From Lucinisca nassula (lineage: Eukaryota; Mollusca; Bivalvia; Lucinida; Lucinidae), in contig OY757016.1 in the NCBI GenBank assembly GCA_963580285.1, positions 42,733,124 through 42,797,123 of the forward strand: a stretch of 64,000 bases of DNA, read 5' to 3'. The notes beneath the pieces were generated by a model, which searched no databases, was not told where the DNA came from, and saw only the letters and a list, made by a program, of their open reading frames with translations. Within the stretch, counting starts at the first letter, position 1, and the number at the start of each line of letters is the position of its first letter. This document shows positions 11,871 to 23,319 of the stretch, piece after piece. The position numbers were made by a program, and so were the translations under genes.

Positions 11871-12624
11871 AAATTTTGGCTTCAAACTGCCAATTAACTT
11901 TTCATGGTGGTTTAAATCGGCATTTAATTGCCATTTCACAGTTAATGATTTCGACAATGATTATCATTTTGACATATTTGCCGCCCATTCATAATGAATG
12001 AGAACATAACTGTTACAAAAGTGAGACAAAATTATAATAAAATAAAATAAAGAAATCCGAGGAAGATAATCACTGTATCAAGTATATTATCCGTATGTTT
12101 TTTATTACTAGTAATTACAAAATTAATACAATAAAAAGGTTTGATGCGATTTCTGGTACATATAATGTGGACTTTTTTGCATCATGAACTGCAGTACTGA
12201 AAAACAGATTATACACGATTCAAGCTCTCGGGGAAGCAATTTATCATTTTTCAATAGAAATAAAATTTATATCATCGTAAACTTTGAACAACAGTCTAAA
12301 GGTATATAACAGTGACTTAATTCTAAACAAATCATTTCTATTTAATATTGGCAACCAAACATGGAAATCTGCACGTTTTTCTAAAAAATACATTGCCGTC
12401 TATGGAGCATATAGGCATGTTATTAAATTGCAGATGGAAGCAATAAGAATTAATTATTCATCACTTTGAAATGCACCAAATAAAAACTGAATAATTTTCC
12501 TACATCAGGATAACAGTGACTTTTTTCTAGTGTTAAGGATAAATAAGATACGAGGAGTTTAATATTTTTTTCCTTCATAATTTTAATATGAAAAACCTTC
12601 AAAATAGACAGGTAACTTTAACTG

Positions 12625-12857
12625 CCGAGTTCCTACGGAAATCGATTTTCAACTCGGTAATTTCCGGCGAATGAAGGAAAAAGTTCAACATGGTCTCGCC
12701 AGAACCTTCGCTGCTCGCTCATACAAGCAGTGAATCAAGAGGAACCTTCAGACAGAAAGTCATATCCCTGGCCGCTCTGAATGGCTGGGCATGGGCAGTT
12801 AAAATTCGTCATGACGGAATGCTCGAAGACACAAATTCGCTTGGCGGGGCTCATATG
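12625..12857 (+). mobile_element. MITE G
   Basis: Shares 'ttcgctgctcgctcatacaa' and the terminal 'aattcgcttggcggggctca' with 28298-28535. The left end is replaced by other sequence. Confidence 0.6.
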
Positions 12858-12869
12858 ATGTCGCGTCTG

Positions 12870-13240
12870 AGAATGTAATAACGCCTTGAAATAAATTCAG
12901 CAGTCCACTAGTGGATTAAATATGCAAATTAGTAAGAAACGCCCTGTAACGTTCCAGTATGGTGTCCTTAACGACGTCACGTTTACTGATGGCGGAATAC
13001 TGACATTTTTGTAAATAATCGTGAATAAATGCGTTTTAAATGTCTTATGATAAATAGAATCTTTGAGTCGTGTTTATATATTATTGAATGTATTAAATGT
13101 GTTGAGGCAAAGGGATAAAATGCGAGGCTTTTTGAATTTATTAAACTCGCTGAGGAAAAGGGATAAATGCAAAGCCTCGCATTTTATCCCTTTTCCTCAG
13201 CGACTTTAATGAATTCATAAAACATGAACACTCAAGTAGG
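12870..13240. mobile_element. MITE C with internal foldback
   Basis: Starts near 'gaatgtaataacgcc'. Foldback arms read 'ctgaggaaaagggataaa' and 'tatcccttttcctcag' at 13118-13203. A second copy is at 51540-51850 and a stub near 38948. Confidence 0.65.
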
Positions 13241-13448
13241 ATCGTCTATTTACAAAATATTCTCTGAAATATTTGATTTCCTATAGCCGTGTAAGAAAGC
13301 ATTCTATTGAATTCTATTCTATTCTATTCTATAAGTTATCCTAATGGTAGAGACAACAGAGTAGAGGGCCCAGTTGTTCAAAACATTTTTACTTAACGAG
13401 CTCGTTAGTGGTTATATTGTTAACTGTTCTAGCAAGTTCACTAGCTAA

Positions 13449-13532
13449 AATTTAGTATTTTTGCTGAAAAAAATGTGAGTAGATTTTGCATGTGCAAAAT
13501 CTCCTCACATTTTTTCAGCAAAAATATTAGCA
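13449..13532. repeat. Foldback hairpin
   Basis: Arms 'tatttttgctgaaaaaaatg' and 'cattttttcagcaaaaata' close around 'gattttgcatgtgcaaaatc'. Confidence 0.75.
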
Positions 13533-14660
13533 TATTTGCCATATTAAACGAACAAAGTGTTAACGATACGTTAACTAACGACGTCATTAGTTTTGAAAAA
13601 CTGGCCCCTGGAGTACAGACACTGAGTAGAATATTTTTTTCCATAAATTATTATATAATGCAATTTACATGGCATAAAATATTTTTATAGCATGGTTAAA
13701 TGTAATATATTTCTTATTCTATGCTTCATTAGTTGATGTGGGCGCCCATCAGAACCGCTTATTGAGGATGTCCTAACGACCAACCAAAGTCTATGGTTAT
13801 GAACAAAATAAGAAACGCTTGTAAATGTTCTATAAAAGGTAATTCTTTGGAAGCAAGGAATACCACAAAGAATTGAAACCCTTGGAGTGTACAAGCTGTT
13901 TTTCCAGACTAGATAGTTTAGGCCAGTTAGGCCTCATCAGTGATCCTTGTATATTATCGAAGTTCTGCAGAGAATCAGTTATCCCAAAGGATATGAAGGG
14001 CAAACCCACACATTCCGTTTCCACCAGCTGTTGGTTTAATGTTTTATAATAATCCTTTTCTGGATTCCTAGGTTGGGGTTTACAAGTCAGTTCCGTATAG
14101 ACATCTTAACATGATGTGTAATGTGTTTAATTTAGATGTTTGCACTATTTCTCTTGCTGACATTGGTAGACTTCAAGCTTTGACTATAGTTAATTCTCCG
14201 TTTAGAAACACAACATTTGACAGGGGGATTTTCATGCTTAATGCTGAGCTGGAGAAGTTTGTATATTTTTTTTAAATTTTTGTCTGTATTTTCAAAGCCA
14301 ACGATTGTGTCTTTTTGCACTATTTTTAATGGAGACAAAATAAATATGACTTATTTTCCATCTTTGCTATTATGTTATATAATGACATGTTTGAATGGTA
14401 TATGAATGGTCCATACACTCAAATAGAACCCCAAAACATACACCAAGATGACATATATAGTAGTCGCATAAAAGATTCACAGGGCGGAGCTATTGTTTGC
14501 ACCTGCTTTTGGAAAATTCTATTACTAGAGCTGTAAACTCAGCCACTCCAAAAATATGTTAATTCAAATGTCACACAAACAAAGCTAAGGTATATTTGGT
14601 GCGCTTGCAAAAATAATCCGAAAAACACACTATTGAATCTTCTTGTGGAACCAGCAAATT

Positions 14661-14941
14661 CGACATACAATACTATAACACATCCGTGTGATAAAGTGCA
14701 TTTTTCAAACCTAAAAAAGGTATATTTCTCATGAAAAAATTGTAATATTTTTCTTATTTACACACAAAATATAGGTTGTGGGTGCTCGTTAGAACCGCCT
14801 CATTGAGGCGGTTCTAACGAGTATGTACAACCTTTGTCTTGGAGCAGAAATAAGTAAAATATTTTTGACCCCTAAACCCCAGTTTTCTCTATATAAAGTG
14901 GGGTTTGGGGGGTCTTTATTTCAGGACTTGTCCACGTGATG
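14661..14941 (+). mobile_element. MITE B
   Basis: Left 'ataacacatccgtgtgataa', core 14776-14832, right 'gacttgtccacgtgatg'. The right half holds the 'ccccagttttctctatataa' block typical of B. Confidence 0.75.
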
Positions 14942-15068
14942 TATTGACAACAACTGAACTGCCCAAGCTGCAAAACTATAACTGACTGTTAATATGCTGT
15001 TTAATATTTGTAAAGCAAATACTGCTTGCATTCCGCAGCAACCTTGTTCTGGGGGTTCATCTTTTATC

Positions 15069-15353
15069 CATCACGAAAACACGTCTATATAATTTTGACC
15101 CACTTGAACCCCACAATATATATAAATTATTAGAAAAATCGGGTTTAGAGGGTGTATAATTCGTTTCTTATTTCTGTTCTCAAATATAGGTTGTGGATTT
15201 CGTTAGAACCGCCTCGACGAGGCGGTTCCAACGAGTACCCACAATCTATATTTTGAACAGAAATCAGAACAATAACACAATTTTTCATCTTAAAATTGTC
15301 TGTTTTTGGCGGTAAAATGTACAATGCATTTGTATAGGCGTGTTTTCGTAATG
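15069..15353 (+). mobile_element. MITE A, reference-quality copy
   Basis: 285 bp with terminal repeats CATCACGAAAACACGTCTAT and ATAGGCGTGTTTTCGTAATG (inverse complements with about 2 mismatches). The core lies at 15188-15245 with one arm mismatch. It has no coding capacity. First unit of an A-B-A-B chain. Confidence 0.8.
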
Positions 15354-16189
15354 GCTTCGATAGGAGATCCATGTTTCATTGTGCATTCTTTCATATCTCC
15401 AAACTGGCTAAATGTTCGATGAAAACCTGTGATGTTCTTGTTACTTGTACTCCAAACATAGGTTGTGGTTGCTCGTTAGAACCGCCTATAACGAGTAACC
15501 ACAAACCTATATCTAGAAGCAGAAATAAGCAAATTAATGTATAACCCTGTAAAATAGAAGTGGAGGCAATGATCAGGAATCGATACAATTAATACAATCG
15601 ATACAATTAACCCATAGCTCCCATCAGAGACACCAAAGGGAAAGAAACACAAACATAAAACAACAGACCCAAATGGAAACAACAACAGCAGAAAGCCAAA
15701 AGGACAGTTACTTTCCCACAAAATGGCCAATCGGCTATCCAAAATAAAATAATATAAGCGACACAAACACCCAAAGACAACCCATAACAAAAATAAACCG
15801 CGACAGAAGAACCGCCTTGGAACGGTCAGCGGATACGAGTTTCACGGGGGGTTGGGGGGGGGGGGGGTCGGGGTTGGGGGCTTGGGGCTAAAATCGATTT
15901 TACGTGGCCACAATCCTCGCCCTTACATCCATCGCGATTTAGACAAATACTTTGTTCAGTCCGCATGAAAACTCTTAACTCATCAGTGCAACATCTCCGT
16001 GAACACAAAAAATCAAACAACCATAGAGATGAAACAACGGTGAGGACTCGAAAGCAAGAAACCACTGAAATGCTGTAGCAAAAGAAAACCAACAGTTAGA
16101 CTCCGATGTCAACAGTGAGACCCCAGTTTTCTCTATATAAAGTGGGGTGTTCAGGGCTGCTCATTTCATTGACTTGTTAACCTGATGTT
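15354..16189 (+). mobile_element. MITE B split by LINE-X
   Basis: B sequence at 15380-15548, with a shortened core whose arms share a paired change (ggttgc / gtaacc), continues at 16123-16189. Between them lies a reverse LINE-X fragment (15549-16122). The B text resumes exactly where it broke: 'ataaccctgtaaa' then 'accccagttttctc'. Confidence 0.75.
15549..16122 (-). mobile_element. LINE-X 3' end, reverse
   Basis: Runs from 'agaagtggaggcaatgatca' to 'caacagttagactccgatg'. No coding part is left. A G-rich run at 15846-15878 lies inside. Confidence 0.7.
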
Positions 16190-17342
16190 AACACGCCTAT
16201 ATAATTTTGACCCCCCTTGAACACCACTTTTATATAGTAAAACTGGGGTTTACAGAGTTGTATATTATTTTTCTATTTCTGTTCTAAAATATAGGTTGTG
16301 GTTACTCGTTAGAACCGCCTCGACGAGGCGGTTCTAACGAGTACCCACAATCTATATTTTATGTTTCATCTTAAAATTGTCTGTTTTCGGCGGTTATCGG
16401 TACCATAAACAACGCAAAGCCTTTTCAAAATTTTATAGACGCCATTCTGATTTAATTTCAAAATTCAATATTAGACTTAAATCTCTTCTGCAACAAGGTC
16501 TATCGGAACCCGAATTTTATGGTGACTTAGTATATAAATTCAGAAAAATATATAACCGCAATGACTTCAGCACCCAATTTCGTAAAATCATTCTTCGATA
16601 TAAAAAGATTGGGTACAACATGGATATTATACGACAGACTGCATGCATGGTAGTTAACCCAATCACGGTTGGCAACTTTGCTTCCCTCTTTAATTGCACG
16701 CCGGTGGGTCAGGCCTCAGATTCTATGACGGCTCCAACGTAAAGGCTTATTGAAAATTAGAGAGATAATGTTGGTTGGTGCCTGATGCTCTGTCTCTGGT
16801 CGGGCTCATCGGAGTCTAACTGTTGGTTTTCTTTTGCTCCAGCATTTCAGTGGTTTCTTGCTGTCGAGTCCTCACCGTTGTCTCACCTCTGTGGTTCTTT
16901 GATTTTTGTGTTCACGGAGATGTTGCACTGATGAGTTAGGAGGCCTTCATGCGGACTGAACAAATTATTTGTCTAAATCGCGACGGAAGTAAGGGCGAGG
17001 ATTGTGGCCACGTAAAATCGATTTAAGCCCCCCATTGGAAATCTTCCACTGACCGTTCCAAGGCGGCTCTTCTGTGGCGATTTATTTATGTTGTTGTTTG
17101 TTACTTACTGTGTGTATCACTTGTGTCTTTTAATTTTGGATGGCCATACGGCCATTTTGTGGGAAAGTAACTGTCCTTATGGCCTTCCTTTGTTTAGGTT
17201 TCCATTATGGTCTGGTCGCTTAATGTTTGTATTTCTTTCCCTTTGGTGTCTTTTATGGGTGGAGTAAGTTAATTGTATCAATTCCTGATCTTTGTTTTAC
17301 TTCTACTTTACAATGTATTAGTATAGGCGTATTTTCGTAATG
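16186..17342 (+). mobile_element. MITE A split by LINE-X
   Basis: Left part to 16394 (core 16290-16348), right part 17308-17342 ending 'ggcgtattttcgtaatg'. The A text is interrupted in 'cggcggt...tacaatg' by LINE-X. Confidence 0.75.
16395..17307 (+). pseudogene. LINE-X: C-terminal ORF fragment and 3'UTR
   Basis: An open stretch to a stop at 16742 encodes LLQQGLSEPEFYGDLVYKFR and ends IRQTACMVVNPITVGNFASL ... QASDSMTAPT. The same peptide recurs at 21597-21909. About 560 bp of shared untranslated sequence follows, ending 'gatctttgttttacttctac'. At least eight truncated copies with the same 3' end occur in the window, which is the pattern of 3'-anchored retrotransposition. I do not recognise the protein domain. 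No RT is present here, so the class is open, and no target duplication is visible at the insertion sites checked. Confidence 0.65.
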
Positions 17343-17533
17343 TCTACGTGTGGCAGCATTCTTTCATATCTCGAAACTAGCTACTTTTTCGATGAAAATC
17401 TGTGATGTTTTTTGTTATTTGTACTGTCTAGGAGCAGAAATAAGCAAATTAATGTATACCCCTGTAAACCCCAGTTTTCTCTATATAAAGTGGGGATTAA
17501 AGGGTTGCATATTACATGGAATTGTTAACGCGA
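17340..17533 (+). mobile_element. MITE B lacking its palindromic core
   Basis: Left and right B flanks are present, but at 17426/17427 'ttatttgtactg' joins directly to 'tctaggagcagaaataag'. The core of about 65 bp that separates these in other copies is absent. Confidence 0.8.
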
Positions 17534-17663
17534 TGTTGAGTAGGACGAGGTGAAGTGCACCAGCGACCTCCTTATCTCCAGTCAGTCTTGCACTGGACTG
17601 GGTCACTGGGGTCCGCGCCGAAAACCCTTGAATAACACCCGCGTTGCGAATATCGTATTTTTT

Positions 17664-17876
17664 GGGGGGGGTTTTGGTTTTACGGCCTTTTCAAGATTAT
17701 TTCACTCATATCGAGCCGATCGTTAATCAGAGGTGGGCGAAAACCGGAGTACCCGGAGAAAAACCAACTGACCTTCCGTTGCAGAACTTGGCGTCTCACA
17801 TGTGACCCGAGCGAGGCTCGAACCACAGCGGTGAGAGACCTAATGATCAAGAGTCAGTGCTCTTAACACTAGGCGA
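17664..17876 (-). mobile_element. tRNA-derived SINE
   Basis: Reverse copy. On the - strand it reads 'cctagtgttaagagc' (A-box-like) and 'gtggttcgagcct' (B box), then 'acgccaagttctgcaacgga' and 'ggtactccggttttcgccca'. Same family as 37168-37395 and 37500-37715. Confidence 0.75.
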
Positions 17877-17982
17877 ATATCATAAATTTAGCCAACAGTA
17901 TTATTTGAATAAATATTATATTTGCCACTTTGTTAACCATTGTCCTGCTAAGCCCGGATATGCCGTATATTCCAAACAATGT

Positions 17983-18040
17983 AGATCCAGATCAGATGGC
18001 TTCTTCAGAAGCCATCTGATCAGGATCTTCATTGTTTCTC
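17983..18040. repeat. Foldback hairpin
   Basis: Arms 'caatgtagatccagatcaga' and 'ctgatcaggatcttcattg' around 'tggcttcttcagaagcca'. Confidence 0.7.
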
Positions 18041-18326
18041 CTTCAGCTCATGAATTTCTTGCAATAATTTGCATCAAGTAATCTGATTGGTTGATAATCA
18101 GTTATGGGTGTGGCATATATAAATATTCAGCAGGTCAAGGGTTAAATCGGAAAACAACAGTCTAATGAACTTACGAAGTAATCTGAATATTAATTGTTAT
18201 TGATTGCTATTAGTAATTTTCTGGTGAAAGAATGTCGTTTTACATGTCACCAGCAACAATTCTGATTCAACTTGTCACTTTAAAACATTTTCTCTCTATG
18301 ATCCTTCCTGATGGTATTTGCGGCCC

Positions 18327-18850
18327 CCGCCCATCGGGGCTCGAAGAAATAGGTGGGCTGCATGGTGCTTCCACGCAGAGCTGAAATCCGACCGCACACG
18401 AGTACTGGTAAACCGCTTAGAGGATCTAAGCGGTGCGAGTCGGACCGTCCATGCTTATAAACCCTATTGGTTTCATTGGGCAACAGGACTTGAGAAGTCA
18501 TTTCATCTCCATATTGGGTAAAAGTCCGACAAAATTGGAAGCAGCATCTTCAAAATGACCTATACAGTGTTGATTGGGACGTTAAACGTTCTTCTGTGGC
18601 GGTTTATTTATGTTGTTGTTTGTTACTTAATGTGTGTATCACTTGTGTCTTTTTATTTTGGATGGCCATATGGCCATTTTGTGGGAAAGTAACTGTCCTT
18701 ATGGCCTTTCTTTGTTTAGGTTTCCATTATGGTCTGGTCGCTTAATGTGTGTGTTTCTTTCTTTTTGGTGTCTTTGATGGGTGGAGTAAGTTAATTGTAT
18801 CGATTCCTGATCTTTGTTTTACTTCTACTTTTCAAATCAAACAAATCCTA
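18327..18850 (+). mobile_element. CAAA-SINE split by LINE-X tail
   Basis: SINE from 'cgcccatcggggctcgaag' to 'gggacgttaaac' (18590), then a LINE-X 3' fragment (18591-18834), then the SINE tail 'caaatcaaacaaatcc'. Confidence 0.72.
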
Positions 18851-19012
18851 ATAATCCAAGTCCTTCCTGCTGATAGTCCTTGCAAATCGTAGTTCACTTA
18901 AAATAGTAGTTCACCACTGTGAATGGTAGTTCACTGTAAAAAAAGTTTAATGTCCTCCAACGCCGCTGTATTCATTTCGTAACAAATTTCTATCCTTGAC
19001 GACGACGTCAAC

Positions 19013-19205
19013 TTAAGGGGAATGAGAACACCTGGCAGATTTTTTCCCGCCATTTTTCAAAGGGAGACAACTTTCGGGACTTCCTGTTCACTTTTCTATA
19101 AGCCCTATGCCACTGAAAAAGGGACTACATGTACTATTAAAGGAAATAATTTGCTCATGAGGAGCATATTCTTTCCTTTAACAAATGACCCCTATTGACA
19201 TGGTT
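19013..19205 (+). mobile_element. TTAA-type palindromic MITE, right end lost
   Basis: Starts TTAAGGGGAATGAGAACACC. The middle 'aatttgctcatgaggagcat' palindrome matches the full copy at 49531-49772. Confidence 0.65.
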
Positions 19206-19257
19206 TTGATGGTAAGTTTCTAATTATCCAGGAAAACACCTAATATATAAATATACA

Positions 19258-21243
19258 AACAAGAGGGCCCAGAGGGCCCTGGTTCGCTCACCTGATCCAA
19301 TGTATAACAAGTGGGCCCCGGGCAGGGTCAATTTTTGCCCCAGGGCTATAATTTGAACAATCTTGGTAGAGGTCCACAAGATGAAGCTTCATATCAAATA
19401 TGAAAGACCTGGGCTTTCTGGTTTCAGAGAAGAAGATTTAAAGGTTTACCCTGCATATAGAAGTCTATGTAAAATAAGATTTTCCCTATATAAGTCTATG
19501 TTAAACCAAAGGGCCCCGGAGCGGGGGCATTTTTGGCCCCAGGGCTATAATTTGAACAATCTTGGTAGAGGTCCACTAGCTAAGCTTCATAACAAATATC
19601 AAAGACCTAAGCCTTGTGTTTCAGAGAAGATGATTTTTAAAGATTTTCCCTATATAAGTCTATGTAAAACCAAAGGGCCACATGGCGGGGGCATTTTTGG
19701 TGTCAGGGCTATAATTTGAACAATCTTTATTGAGGTCCACTAGCTGAAGCTTCATAACAAATATCGAATACCTAAGCCTTGTGGTTTCAGAGAAGAAGAT
19801 TTTTCAAGATTTTCCTTATATAAGCCTATGTAAAACCAAAGGGCCCGGAGCGGGGGCATTTTTGGCCCAAGGGCTATAATTTGAACAATCTTGGTAGAGG
19901 TCCACAAGATGAAGCATCATACCAAACATCAAAGATCTGGGCCTTGCAGTTTCAGAGAAGAAGAATTTTCAAGATTTTCCCTATATAAGCCTATGTAAAA
20001 CAAAAGGGACCTGGTGAGGGAGCATTTTTGGCCCCAGCACTATAATTTGAAAATCTTGGTAGGGGTCCACTAGATGAAGCTTCATACCAAATATCAAAGA
20101 CCTGGGCCTTGCGGTTTCAGAGCAGAAGATTTTTCAAGATTTTCCCTTTATAAGCCCATGTAAAACCAAAGGGCCCCCATGCGGGGGGCATTTTTAGCTC
20201 CAGCACTATAATTTGAACAATCTTGGTAGGGGTCCACTAGATGAAGCTTCATACCAAATATCAAAGACCTGGGCCTTGCGGTTTCAGAGAAGAAGATATT
20301 TAAAGATTTTCCCTATATAAGCCTATGTAAAACAAAAGGGCCACATGGCGGGGGCATTTTTGGCCCCAGCACTATAATTTGAACAATCTTTGTAGGGGTC
20401 CACTAGATGAAGCTTCATACCAAATATCAAAGACCTGGGCCTTGCGGTTTCAGAGAAGAAGATTTTTCAAGATTTTCCCTATATAAGCCCATGTAAAACC
20501 AAAGGGCCCCCATGTGGGGGCATTTTTAGCTCCAGCACTATAATTTGAACAATCTTGGTAGGGGTCCACTAGATGAAGCTTCATACCAAATATCAAAGAC
20601 CTTGGCCTTGTGGTTTCAGAGAAGAAGATTTTTAAAGATTTTCCCTATATAAGCCCATGTAAAACCAAAGGGCCCCCGTGCGGGGGCATTTTTGGCACTA
20701 GCACTGTAATTTGAACAATCTTGGTAGGGATCCACTAGATGAAGCTTCATACCAAATATCAAAGACCTTGGCCTTGTGGTTTCAGAGAAGAAGATTTTTA
20801 AAGATTTTCCCTATATAAGCCCATGTAAAACCAAAGGGCCCCCGTGCGGGGGCATTTTTGGCACTAGCACTGTAATTTGAACAATCTTGGTAGGGGTCCA
20901 CTAGATGAAGCTTCATACCAAATATCAAAGACCTGGGCCTTGCGGTTTCAGAGAAGAAGATTTTTTAAGTTTTTGGTGAAAAAAATCTATTTTTGGCTAC
21001 TGTGACCTATATGTGCAACGGACTGGAACCATTTGAACAACTTTGAAAGGGGACCACCTAAGGATCATTCCTGTGAAGTTTGGTCAAAATCTGATCAGTG
21101 GTTTAGGAGGAGATGTTGTTTGAAGAAAAGTTTACGGACGCACTCACGCACGGACGCACGCACGCACGGACGCACGGACGCACGACGGACAAAAAGTGAT
21201 CCCAAAAGCTCACCTTGTCACTACGTGACAGGTGAGCTAATAA
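19258..21243 (+). mobile_element. Pearl-like element with about ten 166-bp repeats
   Basis: Starts 'aagagggccc' and 'ggttcgctcacctga'. Internal units with 'tagatgaagcttcata' lie at 20071, 20238, 20404, 20570, 20736 and 20902, giving 166-167-bp spacing. After the array come an (acgg/acgc)n run (21134-21190) and a terminal hairpin at 21208-21238 (AGCTCACCT...AGGTGAGCT). Tandem core plus ACGG microsatellite matches the pearl elements described in bivalves, now usually treated as Helentron-like non-autonomous elements. Non-coding. Confidence 0.8.
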
Positions 21244-21450
21244 AAAAACATCGCGAGATATTCGCGACAACCAGGCTAGTGATCGAAGTGGGTCCCAGCG
21301 GGGATTAAACTCATGTTACAAAGCTGGCTTGGATACATACTTTACAGCAGACGGACATTTCAGGTCCAGCGGACAAATCTGCAAGTCAGTTACCTCTCAG
21401 GTCTTATTTGAATCAATGTTCTCTGAACATTTTGGTATTGCTTAATTCCT

Positions 21451-22412
21451 CGCCCCCGCCCATCGGATCTTTAGAGAAATAGATTTGGCTGCATGGTGCT
21501 TCCATGCAGAGCTGAAACTGACCACACACGGGTACTGGTAAACTGCTTTAAAGGATTAAGCCTGCCCAGGTAAAGCGGTGTGAGTCGGACCTTCCAATGC
21601 AAATTAGCCTTCTATTTAAATTCAAAAATTCAAATGTAGGACTTAAATCTCTTCTGCAACAAGGTCTATCGGAACCCGAATTTTATGGTGACTTAGTATA
21701 TAAATTCAGAAAAATATATAAATGTAATGACTTCAGCACCCAACTTCGTAAAATCATTCTTGGATATAAAAAGATGGGGATACAACATAAATGTTTTACG
21801 ACAGACAGCATGCATGGCAGTTAATCCAATCACGGTTGACAACTTTGCTTTACTCTTTAATTGCACACCGGTGGGTCAGGCCTCAGATTCTATGACGGTT
21901 CTAGCCTAATTTTTGTTTTCACGGAGATGTTGCACTGATGAGTTAGGAGGCCTGCATGCGGACTGAACAAATTATTTGTCTAATTGCGAAGGAAGTAAGG
22001 GCGAGGATTGTGACGCGTAAAATCGATTTAAGCCCCACAGTGGAATTCGTTTCACTGACCGTTCCAAGGCGGTTCTTCTGTCGCGGTTGATTTTTGTTAT
22101 TGTTTGTCTCAGTTATATTATTCTGTGGGAAAGTAACGGTCCTTTTGCCTTTCCGCTAATGGTGTTTCCATAAGGGTCTAGTTGTTTCATGTCTGTGTCT
22201 CTTTCGCTTTGGTGTCTCTGATGGGAGCTGTGGGTTAATTGCATCGATACCTGATCATTGCTTTCACTTCTTTTCTGGTTTCCTTGAGCGACATGGCTGA
22301 TGTCATTTCATCTCAATGTCGGGTAAGTCCCACAAAATTGGAAGCAACGTCTCCAAAATGACCTAAATATTATTGGCTGGGACGTTAAATCTCATTTCAA
22401 ACAAACAAACAA
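21451..22412 (+). mobile_element. CAAA-SINE split by LINE-X
   Basis: SINE 21451-21596, LINE-X 21597-22278, SINE resumed 22279-22412 ('gacatggctgatgtcatttc' to 'caaacaaacaaac'). Confidence 0.72.
21597..22278 (+). pseudogene. LINE-X, second ORF fragment
   Basis: Encodes the same LLQQGLSEPEFYGDLVYKFR peptide as 16395-16742. A one-base shift near 21775 splits it, and the end reads IRQTACM-like then NPITVDNFALLF. The 3'UTR lacks the 'ggttggtgcctgatgctctg' segment of the first copy, so this copy is internally deleted. Product unknown. Confidence 0.6.
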
Positions 22413-23120
22413 TTGCTTATTCCCTTGATGGGTTGTTAACATACTCATTGTGTAAAAATTATGATACAATAGACCCACATTTTCTATAACGCTGATATCT
22501 CAAACAAAGGCTTAAGTCAAACTAAATTATGTGTACTAATATGTTAGTTTTGCTATATGTTCCTAAGAATTAATCTCTTTTTATCTCAAACTATTGTTGT
22601 ATCAAACCAAATATTCCAATCCTAATGAGAGTCGTCTGTAACAATGTATAATACACGCTTCGTTTTCGGCATGGCCGTTGTCTTCATCACACCACAGAAG
22701 ATGAACAGTGTAACATCGTTCCTAGAACGTGTTACTTGGAAGTACTAGATGAATGAAGAAAAGGAGCATGCCGACGGTATGTTAACGCTTATTTGGCGTT
22801 ATTACGTAGTGTCAGAAATCAAAACCAATTCCTATATTAACCATTTGCTCAGAAATATTTTTCTTGCACACCAGACAAGGAAATCCGCCATTTTACCCTG
22901 GGATAGAAATTTATGTTCTGACCCTGGTGTTCCGACCCCAAATTGAATATAATTGCGTGTTTGATAAATGCACTGGTTGATTACAACCTCATGCCCGGCG
23001 TCGTCATGCGTGACGTCACTAAACATTCCTGTTGTGTCATCACAAAATGGCGGACGTCGGTAACCGAAGTGACTGCAGCATTACAAATTCGCAATAGAAA
23101 TGGAAGATATGCAAGAAAAA

Positions 23121-23265
23121 GAATCCAATATGGGTGTGAGGGGTGGATAGAAAAAATCCGTCCCTCGTGATCACTGTCCGGCATCACTCGGCAAGCCTCG
23201 TGATGCCGGACAGTCTCCCTTGGGACGAATTTTTTCAATCCACCCCTCACACCCATATAAGATTC
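23121..23265. repeat. Large foldback, 60+-bp arms
   Basis: Arms 'gggtgtgaggggtggat' to 'cactgtccggcatcac' and their inverse 'gtgatgccggacagt' to 'atccacccctcacaccc'. Neighbouring 22413-23120 has no recognised feature. Confidence 0.85.
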
Positions 23266-23319
23266 TTATAGTACAGAAATTTTGGAAAAGCGTTGTTAGG
23301 ACTGAGTCCGCTGGTACGC

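Noticed and set aside
12284..12469. Small open frame MNNSLKVYNS
   Set aside because: Very AT-rich and short, with no support from splice sites or family.
19258..21243. CRISPR-like array from regular 166-bp spacing
   Set aside because: Units are contiguous tandem repeats without unique spacers, in an animal genome, and match a pearl-like element.
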